Positions 32,664 to 41,262 of a DNA stretch of 64,000 nucleotides are shown here, piece after piece (position 1 is the first letter of the stretch; each line of letters begins with the position of its first letter). The notes beneath the pieces are model-generated. The model saw only the letters and a list, made by a program, of their open reading frames with translations. It was not told the origin of the DNA and searched no databases. Made by a program: the position numbers and the translations under genes. Source of the stretch: Lentzea jiangxiensis (GTDB taxonomy: Bacteria; Actinomycetota; Actinomycetes; Mycobacteriales; Pseudonocardiaceae); contig NZ_FNIX01000002.1 in assembly GCF_900104175.1 (NCBI RefSeq), positions 496,001 to 560,000 of the forward strand. Direction: 5' to 3'.

Positions 32664-33042
32664 TCCCCTGCCCGAGTGGCACGTCGAGGCCACGCCGACG
32701 TTCGTGATCAGCACCGCGCTGGCCACCCGCGACTTCCAGGACGTCCACCACGACCGCGACCTCGCGGTCCGGCGCGGCTCGAAGGACATCTTCATCAACA
32801 TCCTCACCACGACCGGCCTGGTCCAGCGCTACGTCACCGACTGGGCGGGGCCGGAGGCGCTGGTGCGCCAGGTGAACATCAAGCTCGGCGCGCCCTGCTT
32901 CGCCCACGACACCCTGAAGTTCTTCGGCCAGGTCGTCGGGCGTGAGCAGCAGGACCTGACCATCGAGGTCGTCGGGCGGACCGCCCACGGCGACCACGTC
33001 ACCGGCACCGTGAGGATCGAGGTGCCCGCGTGGACGCCGTGA
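32650..33042 (+). CDS. chsH1: ChsH1, MaoC-like hydratase subunit
   Basis: 130 aa from GTG 32650. Hot-dog fold, with the hydratase-2-type motif TRDFQDVHHDRDLAVRRGSKDIF at about 27-50 providing the catalytic Asp/His, then INILTTTGLVQRYVTDW. Partner of ChsH2 in the heterotetrameric hydratase that adds water to 3-oxo-4,17-pregnadiene-20-carboxyl-CoA. Overlaps both chsH2 and ltp2, so the three are coupled. Confidence 0.92.
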   Translation: MRIGDPLPEWHVEATPTFVISTALATRDFQDVHHDRDLAVRRGSKDIFINILTTTGLVQRYVTDWAGPEALVRQVNIKLGAPCFAHDTLKFFGQVVGREQQDLTIEVVGRTAHGDHVTGTVRIEVPAWTP

Positions 33043-34172
33043 TCGCCGGGATCGGCGCGACCGACTTCTCCAAGGACTCCGGCCGCAGCGAACTGCGGCT
33101 CGCCGCCGAGGCGGTGAGGGCCGCGCTGGAGGACGCCGGCCTCGAACCGTCCGATGTGGACGGGCTGGTCAGCTTCACCATGGACACCAACGCCGAGATC
33201 GCGGTCGCGCGCGAGCTGGGCATCCCGGAGCTGACGTTCTTCAGCCGCGTCCACTACGGCGGCGGGGCGGCGTGCGCGACCGTCCAGCAGGCCGCGATGG
33301 CCGTCGAGACCGGCGCCGCGAAGGTCGTCGTCTGCTACCGGGCGTTCAACGAACGCTCCGGCCACCGGTTCGGGCAGGTGCAGACCGCGGCCGCCGCGAA
33401 CGTCGACAACAGCTGGTCGTACCCGATGGGCCTCGGCACGCCGGCCGCGATGGTCGCCATGTTCGCCCGCCGGTACATGCACGAGTACGGCGTCACGAGC
33501 GAGGACTTCGGCCGGATCGCGGTGATCGACCGCAAACACGCCGCCACGAACCCGCACGCGTGGTTCCACAACCGGCCGATCACCCTGCGGGAGCACCAGT
33601 CGTCGCGCTGGATCGCCGAGCCGCTCCGGCTCCTCGACTGCTGCCAGGAGAGCGACGGCGGGGTCGCGCTCGTGGTGACCTCGGCTGACCGGGCGGGAGA
33701 CCTGCCCAACGAGCCCGCGCACGTCAGGGCCGCCACCCAGGGCAGCGGTCCCGGCCAGTTCACGATGACGAGCTACTACCGCGACGACCTGACCGGGCTG
33801 CCCGAGATGGGTGTCGTCGCACGGGGCCTGTGGGAGAGGTCCGGCATCGGCCCGTCCGATGTGGACGTCGCCGTGCTCTACGACCACTTCACGCCGTTCG
33901 TGCTGGTGCAGCTCGAAGAACTGGGTTTCTGCGGCAGGGGCGAGGCCGCGGACTTCGTCAGGACGGGCGCGCTCGAACTGGACGGGAGCCTGCCGCTCAA
34001 CCCGCACGGCGGCCAGCTCGGCGAGGCCTACCTGCACGGCATGAACGGCATCGCCGAGGGTGTCCGCCAGATCAGGGGCACCGCGGTGAACCAGGTCGCG
34101 AACGTGGACCACGTCCTCGTCACCGCCGGCACCGGCGTCCCGACGAGCGGCCTAGTCCTCGGCCGGGGTTAG
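33030..34172 (+). CDS. ltp2: Ltp2, thiolase-fold steroid side-chain retro-aldolase
   Basis: 380 aa from GTG 33030. SCP-X-like thiolase fold without the usual nucleophilic Cys sequence: VHYGGGAACATVQQAAMAVETG, WSYPMGLGTPAAMVAMFARRYMHEYG, and NPHGGQLGEAYLHGMNGIAEGVRQ. It splits the hydroxylated propionyl-CoA side chain into androstenedione-type steroid and propionyl-CoA, docked to ChsH2. Last gene of the operon; its 3' end overlaps the convergent chsH3 by 21 bp. Confidence 0.92.
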   Translation: MDAVIAGIGATDFSKDSGRSELRLAAEAVRAALEDAGLEPSDVDGLVSFTMDTNAEIAVARELGIPELTFFSRVHYGGGAACATVQQAAMAVETGAAKVVVCYRAFNERSGHRFGQVQTAAAANVDNSWSYPMGLGTPAAMVAMFARRYMHEYGVTSEDFGRIAVIDRKHAATNPHAWFHNRPITLREHQSSRWIAEPLRLLDCCQESDGGVALVVTSADRAGDLPNEPAHVRAATQGSGPGQFTMTSYYRDDLTGLPEMGVVARGLWERSGIGPSDVDVAVLYDHFTPFVLVQLEELGFCGRGEAADFVRTGALELDGSLPLNPHGGQLGEAYLHGMNGIAEGVRQIRGTAVNQVANVDHVLVTAGTGVPTSGLVLGRG

Positions 34173-34985
34173 CACCGCGTCCGCGAGAACGGGACGGTCT
34201 CCGGCCGAGGTGGTCAGCACGAGCCGCGGACCGTCCCGCCACACCCGCGTCGTCAGCGTCTCACCGGGGAAGACCACGCCGGCGAACTTCGCCCCGAACG
34301 ACGACACCCGCTCCGGCCCGTCGAGCACCGCGTCGACCACCGCCCGGCACACCACGCCGTAGGTGCACAGGCCGTGCAGGATCGGCCGGTCGAACCCCGC
34401 GCGCCGCGCGAAGGCGGGATCGGCGTGCAGCGGGTTGCGGTCACCGCAGAGCCGGTAGAGGTAGGCCTGCTGCGGCAGGGTCGGGGTCTCGATCACGAAG
34501 TCCGGCTCGCGGGAGGGCGGCTCCACCTTGCCCGACGGCCCGCGGTCGCCGCCGAACCCGCCCTCACCGCGGGCGAAGATGCCCGACCGCGTCGTGAACA
34601 ACGCCGTCCCGTCCGGGGTCACGGCCGTGGCCTCCTGGACGATGACCGCGGCCTTCCCCTTGTCCCACACGTCCGAGATCCGCGTCCGCAGGACCGCCTC
34701 ACCGGAGGCGGGCAGAGGCGTGTGCACGGTGATCTCCTGCGTCCCGTGCAGCACCCGTGCGAGGTCGATCTCGACTCCGGGGAACGACACGACCGGTGGC
34801 GCCGTCTCGTGGAACCGGGGTGCGACCACGCCGAACGTCGGCAGCACCCGCAGGCCTTCCTCGTAGACGTAACGGAGTTCCGTGGCGCCCAGCGCCAGGT
34901 GGTAGAGCAACACGTCCGAGTGCGTCCAGGTGAACTCGACCTCGGGCAGTTCCGCCCCGATCGCAACGGCGGGATCGATCGGCAT
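34152..34985 (-). CDS. chsH3: MaoC-type enoyl-CoA hydratase (ChsH3-like)
   Basis: 277 aa from ATG 34985 with GAGAGG upstream. Double hot-dog architecture: the N-terminal half contains TWTHSDVLLYHLALGATEL, and the C-terminal half the hydratase-2 motif GDRNPLHADPAFARRAGFDRPILHGLCTYG with catalytic Asp and His. Like the mycobacterial Rv3538 protein, it would hydrate an enoyl-CoA of the longer steroid side chain. Last gene of the kstD-kshA-kshB operon, 11 bp after kshB. Exact chain length is an inference. Confidence 0.85.
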   Translation of the reverse strand: MPIDPAVAIGAELPEVEFTWTHSDVLLYHLALGATELRYVYEEGLRVLPTFGVVAPRFHETAPPVVSFPGVEIDLARVLHGTQEITVHTPLPASGEAVLRTRISDVWDKGKAAVIVQEATAVTPDGTALFTTRSGIFARGEGGFGGDRGPSGKVEPPSREPDFVIETPTLPQQAYLYRLCGDRNPLHADPAFARRAGFDRPILHGLCTYGVVCRAVVDAVLDGPERVSSFGAKFAGVVFPGETLTTRVWRDGPRLVLTTSAGDRPVLADAVLTPAED

Positions 34986-34995
34986 CAGGCGCCTC

Positions 34996-35964
34996 TCACT
35001 CGTAGGTGATCTTCACGGTGTCGGTGACCGGAACCGACTGGCACGCCAGCACGATGCCCTCGGCGACGTCCTCGGCGTCGAGCACGTCGTTGTTGAGCAT
35101 CTTCACCTCGCCCTCGACCAGCCGGCACGCGCACGCGCTGCACGCGCCCTCCCGGCACGAGTAGGGCGCGTCGAGCCCGTTCTCCAGCAGCAGGTCGAGC
35201 AGCTTCGTCCGCGCGGGCCAGGCCAGCCGGTGCTCCTCGCCGTCGAGGGAGACCTCGACCACCGCGTCCGGCCGGTCGGCGGCCACCGGCACCACCTCGG
35301 CGAACGGATCGCTCGACAGCGACACGAACTTCTCGACGTGGACGACCGGGACGTCGTGCAACGCCTTGCGGGCAGCCTCCATGAACGGCCCCGGACCGCA
35401 CACGAACGCCTCGTCGCACGACCGGACGAACGCCCGGAGCCCGGTCGCGGAAGGCAGCCCCTGCACCGACTCCAGCCAGTGCACGACGGTCAGCCGGTCC
35501 GGGTGGGAGCGGACCAGCCCGGAGAGCTCCCGAGCGAAGATCACCGAAGCCTCGTCCCGGTTGGCGTAGAACAGGAACACCCGCCCCGAACCCCCGGTCA
35601 GCACCGCCCGGATGATCGACATCACCGGCGTGATCCCGCTGCCCGCGGCGAACGCCAGCAGCGAGGAGTCCAGCGACGACGGCGTGAACACCCCGGCCGG
35701 CGCCAGCACGTCGAGCTCCATGCCCGCTCTCAACGACGAGCACATCCACGCCGAGCCGTACCCGTCCGGCGTCCGCTTCACCGTGATCTTCAACGGCTCA
35801 CCGGGCGCGCTGGACAGCGAGTAGCAGCGCGCCACGTCGCCCGCCCGCACCGTCAGGAACTGCCCCGGCTTCACGTCGAACGACGCGCCGGACAGGACGA
35901 ACGAGCGCGCGTCGGCGGTCTCCTCGATCACGGCGTCGACCCGGAGCCGGTGCACCTCAGCCAT
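34996..35964 (-). CDS. kshB: KshB, reductase of 3-ketosteroid 9-alpha-hydroxylase
   Basis: 322 aa. Class IA oxygenase reductase: FAD motif RCYSLSS (46-52), NAD domain (AFAAGSGITPVMSII and FVCGPGPFM), then a plant-type [2Fe-2S] ferredoxin with Cys270, Cys275, Cys278 and Cys308 (CREGACSACAC and ACQS). It carries electrons from NADH to KshA. In M. tuberculosis kshA and kshB are far apart; here they are in one operon, separated only by a small Cys-rich gene that overlaps kshB by 8 bp. Confidence 0.93.
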   Translation of the reverse strand: MAEVHRLRVDAVIEETADARSFVLSGASFDVKPGQFLTVRAGDVARCYSLSSAPGEPLKITVKRTPDGYGSAWMCSSLRAGMELDVLAPAGVFTPSSLDSSLLAFAAGSGITPVMSIIRAVLTGGSGRVFLFYANRDEASVIFARELSGLVRSHPDRLTVVHWLESVQGLPSATGLRAFVRSCDEAFVCGPGPFMEAARKALHDVPVVHVEKFVSLSSDPFAEVVPVAADRPDAVVEVSLDGEEHRLAWPARTKLLDLLLENGLDAPYSCREGACSACACRLVEGEVKMLNNDVLDAEDVAEGIVLACQSVPVTDTVKITYE

Positions 35965-36196
35965 CGGCGACCTCCAGCGTCCCGTCGCGCACGGCCTTCT
36001 CGATGCTGTCGCGCAGCCGCAGGCAGGTCGGCACCAGCGCGGCCCTCGCGCCGCACAGCTCGGGGCAGTCGCGGGTGTCGGACAGCCACTGCACGCTCGT
36101 GTGCTGGGGACTGTTCTTCTTGACCAGCACCCGGTTCCCGCAGTCGCAGCCCACGGGGACCATGCCTGCGGCCAGGAACTCGTCGCGCTCGCTCAC
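35957..36196 (-). CDS. Small Cys-rich protein between kshA and kshB
   Basis: 79 aa from GTG 36196, whose codon overlaps the kshA stop (GTGA form), and overlapping kshB by 8 bp. Five Cys residues: C17 and C19 (CDCG), C44, C48 (CPELC) and C58, plus His32 in SPQHTSVQW. Such spacing could hold zinc or an iron-sulfur cluster. No signal or membrane segment. Proteins with the HTSVQW text seem to travel with kshA in actinobacterial steroid clusters, but I know of no function. Candidate assembly, stability or electron-transfer helper for the Rieske oxygenase. Confidence 0.7.
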   Translation of the reverse strand: MSERDEFLAAGMVPVGCDCGNRVLVKKNSPQHTSVQWLSDTRDCPELCGARAALVPTCLRLRDSIEKAVRDGTLEVADG

Positions 36197-37332
36197 GTGG
36201 CCTGCTCCTGGGGCTGCTGCTGCCGGGCGAGGTTCTCCGCGACCTCCTCCTCCCACACCTCGATCGCGCGGCTCGTGTCGACCTCGAACTCGAAGCGCCG
36301 CACCATGTCGTCGGTGACGTCCTCGACGTCGACGTAGAACTGCTCGTACCAGCGCCGGAGCTGGTAGACCGGCCCGTCCTCCTCGCACAGCAGCGGGTTG
36401 TCGACGCGGGTCTTGTTCTGCCAGATCTCGACGTCCTGCAGGAACCCGACGCCGATGCCGCGCGCGAACTTGGCCGCGATCCTGTCGGCGTGCTCGTCGT
36501 CCACGCCCGGCAGCTTCTTCACGATCGCGCCCCACTGGAGCTTGAACGACGTCGGCGAGATCGGGTAGTGGCAGTTGATCAGCACCGTCTCGATCTCGAG
36601 GCCCTTGTAGTCGTTCCACAGGTAGTCGATCATGTAGGACGGCCCGTGGTAGGCGGCCTCCGACCGCACCTCGACGTCCCCGGTGTAGTTCGAACCCATC
36701 GCCACGTCCGGACGGCCGCGCGTCGTCAGGTACTGCGAGGCGACGTGGCCCTCCATCACGTTCTTGAAGTACGTCGGGAACGCGAAGTGGATGTAGAAGA
36801 AGTGGGCCATGTCGACGACGTTGTCGATGATCTCGCGGCAGTTCGCGCCGTCGATCACCACCGAGTCCCACGTCCAGTTGCTCCACTCGTCGCTGAACGC
36901 GGCGTCGATGCGCGGGATCGTCACGTGCTCCGGCGGCGGGTTGCCCTGCGGGTCGTTCCACACGAAGAGCTGCTTGTTCTCCTCGAGCGTGATCCACGAC
37001 CGGGTGCGCGCCCGCAGCGGAACCCTTTTGGCGTAGGGGATGTCGACGCACCTGCCGTTGCCCGCCCAGCGCCAGTCGTGGAACGGGCAGGCGATGGTGC
37101 CGCCCTTGATCGTGCCCTGCGTGAGGTCGCCGCCCATGTGCCGGCAGTACCCGTCGAGCACGTTGATCTTGCCGTCCCCGGTCGCGAACACCACCAGCTT
37201 GGTGCCGAACGCCTCCACGGCGTGGGGTTCGCCGTCGCGGAAGCTGTCCGCGAGCCCGAGGCAGTGCCAGCCGCGCGCGAACCGTGCCGGCGGCGTGCCC
37301 GCGTCGATCGTCCGCACGCTGTCCTGCGTCAT
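36193..37332 (-). CDS. kshA: KshA, Rieske oxygenase of 3-ketosteroid 9-alpha-hydroxylase
   Basis: 379 aa from ATG 37332, overlapping the kstD stop (TGATG). Rieske cluster ligands Cys63, His65 (CRHMGG) and Cys82, His85 (CPFHDW). Mononuclear iron site in the NVVDMAHFFYIH segment with His177 and His182, with Asn171 nearby. It hydroxylates C9 of androsta-(di)enedione, which together with KstD opens ring B. Needs KshB for electrons. Length and motifs match mycobacterial and rhodococcal KshA. Confidence 0.95.
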   Translation of the reverse strand: MTQDSVRTIDAGTPPARFARGWHCLGLADSFRDGEPHAVEAFGTKLVVFATGDGKINVLDGYCRHMGGDLTQGTIKGGTIACPFHDWRWAGNGRCVDIPYAKRVPLRARTRSWITLEENKQLFVWNDPQGNPPPEHVTIPRIDAAFSDEWSNWTWDSVVIDGANCREIIDNVVDMAHFFYIHFAFPTYFKNVMEGHVASQYLTTRGRPDVAMGSNYTGDVEVRSEAAYHGPSYMIDYLWNDYKGLEIETVLINCHYPISPTSFKLQWGAIVKKLPGVDDEHADRIAAKFARGIGVGFLQDVEIWQNKTRVDNPLLCEEDGPVYQLRRWYEQFYVDVEDVTDDMVRRFEFEVDTSRAIEVWEEEVAENLARQQQPQEQAT

Positions 37333-38900
37333 CGCTCTCCTCCAGAGATGTCGAGGCCGGCGAGGTACCCGAACGTCATCGCCGGTCCGAGGGTGGCGCC
37401 CGCGCCCGCGTAGGTGTGGCCCATGACCGAGGCGCTCGTGTTGCCCGCCGCGTACAGGCCGTCGATCACCGAACCGTCCTCGCGCAGCACCCGCGCCCGC
37501 GCGTCGGTGCGCAGGCCGCCCTTGGTGCCGAGGTCACCGGGCACGATCCTGACCGCGTGGAACGGGCCGGTGGTCAGCGGCGCCAGGTTGGGGTTCGGCT
37601 TGTTCCGGGGATCGCCGTAGTAGCGGTCGTACGCGCTGTCACCGCGGTGGAAGTCGGTGTCCCTGCCGTCCACCGCCAGCGCGTTGAAGCGCCGCACGGT
37701 CTCGGTCAGCTCCGGGAGTCCGGCCTGCCGGGCGAGCTCTTCCAGGCTGGGAGCCGTCAGCACGGACTCCTTCCAGCGCCGGGGGAGCGGGCGGCGGGGC
37801 GGGATGCCGCAGAACGGGTAGCGGCCGCGGTAGGTGTGGTCGAAGACGAGCCAGGTGTCGCCGGTCATCGCGTTGACCACGTCGATGTAGGGCGCCGCCT
37901 CGTTCACGAACCGGCGCCCGGCCCCGTCGACGAGCACGCAGCCGGGCAGGGAGCGTTCGGCGAGGAGGAAGAACGGGCCGCGCGGCAACGGGACCGACGG
38001 CCCCCACCAGGCCTCGTCCATCAGCCCGACCGCGGCACCGGCCCGTTGGCCTGCCTCGATGCCGTCACCGGTGTTGGCCTTCGCACCGACCGTCCACTCG
38101 GTACCGGTGTTCTGGTGCTGCTTTCGCATCCGCTCGTTGTGCTCGAACCCGCCGCACGCCAGCACCACGTGCTCGGCCAGGACCAGCCTGTCGCCGGCCG
38201 TGATTCCCGCCACCCGGCCGTTCTCGTGGTGCAGGTCGGTCATCGCGGTGTCGAGCCGGATCTCGACGCCGAGCGCCTTCAGCCCGGCGCGCAGTCCCGC
38301 GACCAGCGCCTGCCCCATCGTGAGGCGGCGGCCGGGCAGGAACCGGCGGCCGAACACCTTGGCGGCGGTGAGGACGCCGCGCGGATGGCGGCCGATCAGG
38401 GTCAGCCAGCGGTAGTCGGTCTGGGTGATCACGATGCCCGCCGGGGTCGGCACGTACGGCGGTTCGAGGTCCCGGATCTCCTCGCCGAGCAGCTTCACGT
38501 TGAACGGCAGCGGTTCCACGGAGCGGCCGCGCGGCTGTCCGCCGGGCGCCTCGGGGTAGTAGTCGGCGTAGTCGCGCACCCAGCGGAACCTCAGCGGCGT
38601 GTGGTCCTGGACGAAGGCGAGCATCGCCGGGCCGGCGTCCAGGAACGCCTGCCGCAGTTCGGCCGGGACCTCGGGGGCGATGTGCGCCAGGTAGGTGGCG
38701 GCCCGCTCCGGCGAGTCGGCGATGCCGCCGGCGGCGACCACGGCGTTGTTCGGCACCCAGATGCCGCCGCCGGACCGCGCGGTGGACCCGCCGTAGTGCC
38801 CGGCCTTCTCGACGACGAGGGTCCGCAAGCCGTGCCGAGCGGTGCAGAGCGCGGCTGTCATGCCCGCCGCGCCGCTGCCGACGACGATCACGTCGTACAT
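37329..38900 (-). CDS. kstD: KstD, 3-ketosteroid delta-1-dehydrogenase
   Basis: 523 aa from ATG 38900 with GGGAGGTG upstream. FAD Rossmann start VIVVGSGAAGMTAALCTARHG and VEKAGHYGGSTARSGGGIWVPNN. Near the C-terminus are VPGDLGTKGGLRTD and GHTYAGAGATLGPAMTFGYLA, which includes the catalytic Tyr and Gly of the family. It desaturates C1-C2 of ring A. First gene of its operon; a KstR box lies 23-36 bp upstream. Confidence 0.93.
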   Translation of the reverse strand: MYDVIVVGSGAAGMTAALCTARHGLRTLVVEKAGHYGGSTARSGGGIWVPNNAVVAAGGIADSPERAATYLAHIAPEVPAELRQAFLDAGPAMLAFVQDHTPLRFRWVRDYADYYPEAPGGQPRGRSVEPLPFNVKLLGEEIRDLEPPYVPTPAGIVITQTDYRWLTLIGRHPRGVLTAAKVFGRRFLPGRRLTMGQALVAGLRAGLKALGVEIRLDTAMTDLHHENGRVAGITAGDRLVLAEHVVLACGGFEHNERMRKQHQNTGTEWTVGAKANTGDGIEAGQRAGAAVGLMDEAWWGPSVPLPRGPFFLLAERSLPGCVLVDGAGRRFVNEAAPYIDVVNAMTGDTWLVFDHTYRGRYPFCGIPPRRPLPRRWKESVLTAPSLEELARQAGLPELTETVRRFNALAVDGRDTDFHRGDSAYDRYYGDPRNKPNPNLAPLTTGPFHAVRIVPGDLGTKGGLRTDARARVLREDGSVIDGLYAAGNTSASVMGHTYAGAGATLGPAMTFGYLAGLDISGGER

Positions 38901-38922
38901 CGCACCTCCCCGAAGCCAAGAC

Positions 38923-38936
38923 TAGAACAGGTTATA
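38923..38936. promoter_or_regulatory. KstR box upstream of kstD
   Basis: TAGAACAGGTTATA matches TnnAACnnGTTnnA at every fixed position. It is 23-36 bp from the kstD start and 96-109 bp from the divergent flavoprotein gene. Confidence 0.88.
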
Positions 38937-38990
38937 GTTCTGGGGCGGTTTGGCGCTATGGTGTAGCAGTTCCAGGCAAGCCGACTCACC

Positions 38991-39021
38991 AAGAACCTGT
39001 TTCCGGCAAGTACCTGTTCCA
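38991..39021. promoter_or_regulatory. Two degenerate KstR half-matches in tandem
   Basis: AAGAACCTGTTTCC (38991-39004) keeps AAC and GTT but not the outer T/A. AAGTACCTGTTCCA (39008-39021) differs at one base in AAC and at the first T. They are direct repeats of CAAG-ACCTGTT-CC 17 bp apart, just before the ribosome site of the hsa-operon leader gene. Possible weaker sites controlling the plus-strand operon. Confidence 0.45.
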
Positions 39022-39031
39022 GGAGGGCTGC

Positions 39032-40489
39032 GTGGAGGTCACCGCTGACGTGGTCGTCGTCGGGTTCGGTGCGGCGGGTGCGTGTGCCGCGATCGAGGCC
39101 GCGACGGCCGGTGCGTCGGTGGTGGTGCTGGACCGGTTCGCCGGTGGGGGCGCGACCGCGTTGTCCGGCGGGGTCGTCTACGCGGGTGGCGGCACGCGGC
39201 AGCAGGTCGAGGCCGGGGTCGCCGACTCGGTGGACGCGATGGTCGCGTACCTGCGGCACGAGGTCCGGGACGCGGTGTCGCCGCAAACCCTGCGGCGGTT
39301 CTGCGAGGACAGCGCCCAGTCGCTGGCGTGGCTGGAGGACCAGGGCGTCCCGTTCGGCGCGCGCGTGTCGCCGTTCAAGACCTCGTACCCGACCGACGAC
39401 TACTACCTGTACCTGTCCGGCAGCGAGGACGCCTGGCCCGACCCCGCGCCGCGCGGGCACCGGACCAGGGCGAAGGGCACCTCGGGCAGGGTCTTCTTCG
39501 CCCGGCTGGCCGGGGCGACCCGGCGCGCGGGCGCGCGGATCATGCCGCAGACGCGAGCCGTCGGCCTGGTGGTCGAGGACGGCCGGGTCACGGGCGTGCG
39601 GTGCCGGACGCTGACCGGGCTGCCGCGCGTCCTGCACCGGGCCCTGTCCAGGGCGGGCGCCAAGCCGTGGCTCTACCACCCGCCGTTGGGCAGGAGGCTG
39701 TTCGGGCTGGCAGCGCGGCTCGAACGGTTCGGCCGGCCGCTGGTGGTCCACGCCGGGCAGGGCGTCGTGATCGCGGCCGGCGGCTTCATCGCGAACCGCG
39801 CCCTGGTGCACGAGCACGCTCCGGCGTACCGCGGCGGACTCGCGCTGGGCACGCCCGGCGACGACGGCAGTGGCATCCGGCTCGGTGTCGCGGCCGGTGG
39901 GAAGACCGCGCGGATGGACAGGATCTCGGTGTGGCGGTTCGTCACGCCGCCCAGCGCGTTGCAGCGCGGCGTCTTCGTCGACTCGGCCGGGCAGCGGTTC
40001 GGCGACGCCACCCGGTACGGCGCGGCCAACGGGACCGAGATCGTCGAACGCGGTGGCAAGGCCTGGCTGCTGGTCGACGACGAGATCCTCCGGGTCGCTC
40101 GCGCCCAGGTGAAGACCCAGACCGCGCCGTTCCAGCGCTGGCAGGTCCGCCACCTGCTCGGCCGCGGCCTGGTCACGGCGCCGACGATCGAGGAGGTCGC
40201 GGCGAAGGCGGGCATCGCGCCGCCCGAACCGTTCGGGACGCCGCCCTACTCGCTGATCAACGTGTCGGTGCGCGCGGGGTTCGGCTACCCGTGCCCGATG
40301 CTCACGCTCGGCGGGCTCGTCGTGGACGAGGACACCGGTCAGGTGCGGGGCGTCGCGGGCCTGTACGCGGCGGGCCGGTCGGCGGTCGGGGTGTGCTCGG
40401 AGTCCTACGTCAGCGGCCTCGCGCTCGCCGACTGCGTCTTCTCCGGCCGCCGGGCAGGGCAACACGCAGCGAAGGAGGCCAGGTGCTGA
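39032..40489 (+). CDS. KstD-like FAD flavoprotein heading the hsa operon
   Basis: 485 aa from GTG 39032 with AGGAGGG upstream. FAD-binding start VVVVGFGAAGACAAIEAATAGA and LDRFAGGGATALSGGVVYAGGG; the C-terminal FAD/substrate region is GLYAAGRSAVGVCSESYVSGLALADCVFSG. It belongs to the fumarate reductase/KstD superfamily but lacks the GxTYAGAGATLGPA ending of the KstD gene next door, replaced by CSESYVSG. It may dehydrogenate or reduce another ring position, for example delta-4(5)-steroids. First gene of the plus-strand ring-degradation operon; its stop overlaps hsaE by 7 bp. Confidence 0.75.
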   Translation: MEVTADVVVVGFGAAGACAAIEAATAGASVVVLDRFAGGGATALSGGVVYAGGGTRQQVEAGVADSVDAMVAYLRHEVRDAVSPQTLRRFCEDSAQSLAWLEDQGVPFGARVSPFKTSYPTDDYYLYLSGSEDAWPDPAPRGHRTRAKGTSGRVFFARLAGATRRAGARIMPQTRAVGLVVEDGRVTGVRCRTLTGLPRVLHRALSRAGAKPWLYHPPLGRRLFGLAARLERFGRPLVVHAGQGVVIAAGGFIANRALVHEHAPAYRGGLALGTPGDDGSGIRLGVAAGGKTARMDRISVWRFVTPPSALQRGVFVDSAGQRFGDATRYGAANGTEIVERGGKAWLLVDDEILRVARAQVKTQTAPFQRWQVRHLLGRGLVTAPTIEEVAAKAGIAPPEPFGTPPYSLINVSVRAGFGYPCPMLTLGGLVVDEDTGQVRGVAGLYAAGRSAVGVCSESYVSGLALADCVFSGRRAGQHAAKEARC

Positions 40490-41253
40490 CGATCCAGTCC
40501 AGGGAGGCTGCCGCCGAGTTGCTGCGCGCGGCCGAACGCGACCGCGTGCCGATCAAACCGCTGGTGGAGCTGTACCCCGAGATCGACGTGGTGGACGCGT
40601 ACGAGATCCAGCTGCTCAACGTCCGCCACCGCAACCGTGACGTGATCGGCCACAAGGTCGGGCTGTCGTCGCTGGCGATGCAGCAGATGATGGGCGTGGA
40701 CGAACCGGACTACGGCCACCTGCTCGACGACATGCAGCTCGCCGGCACCGCGGACGCGTCGGCGTACCTGTACCCGCGCGTGGAGGTGGAGATCGCGTTC
40801 CTGCTGGCCCGCGACCTGCCCGGTGAGGGGTGCACGGTCGAGGACGTCCTGGAGGCCACGGAGTTCGTCGCGCCGGCCATCGAGCTGATCGACAGCCGGA
40901 TCGAGAACTGGCGGATCGGGTTGCAGGACACCATCGCCGACAACGCGTCCTCGGCCGGGTTCGTGCTCGGCTCCGAACGCGTGCGTCCCTCCGAAGTGGA
41001 CATCGGCGCGGTTGCGGCCACCCTGCGGCGCAACGGCGAGGTCGTCGCCGAGGGACGCGGTGACGCCGTGCTGGGCGATCCGGCGATCGCGGTGGCCTGG
41101 CTGGCCGCGAAGGTCGCGAGTTTCGGCGTCCGGTTGCTGGCCGGGGACATCGTGCTGCCCGGTTCGTGCACACGCGCCATCGACGCCCGGCCGGGTGACG
41201 AGTTCCGCGCCGAGTTCGCCGGACTCGGCTCCGTCGACTTGAAGTTCGAATGA
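40483..41253 (+). CDS. hsaE: HsaE, 2-hydroxypentadienoate-type hydratase
   Basis: 256 aa from GTG 40483 with GAAGGAGG upstream. The FAH/MhpD fold reads HKVGLSSLAMQQMMGVDEPDYG, YPRVEVEIAFLLARDL, PAIELIDSRIENW, DNASSAGFVLG and SCTRAIDARPGD. The metal ligands lie in the EVEIAF and later acidic residues, as in MhpD. It hydrates 2-hydroxyhexa-2,4-dienoate from ring A to 4-hydroxy-2-oxohexanoate. Followed by HsaG and HsaF, the next two enzymes. Confidence 0.93.
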   Translation: MLTIQSREAAAELLRAAERDRVPIKPLVELYPEIDVVDAYEIQLLNVRHRNRDVIGHKVGLSSLAMQQMMGVDEPDYGHLLDDMQLAGTADASAYLYPRVEVEIAFLLARDLPGEGCTVEDVLEATEFVAPAIELIDSRIENWRIGLQDTIADNASSAGFVLGSERVRPSEVDIGAVAATLRRNGEVVAEGRGDAVLGDPAIAVAWLAAKVASFGVRLLAGDIVLPGSCTRAIDARPGDEFRAEFAGLGSVDLKFE

Positions 41254-41262
41254 GGTGACTGG

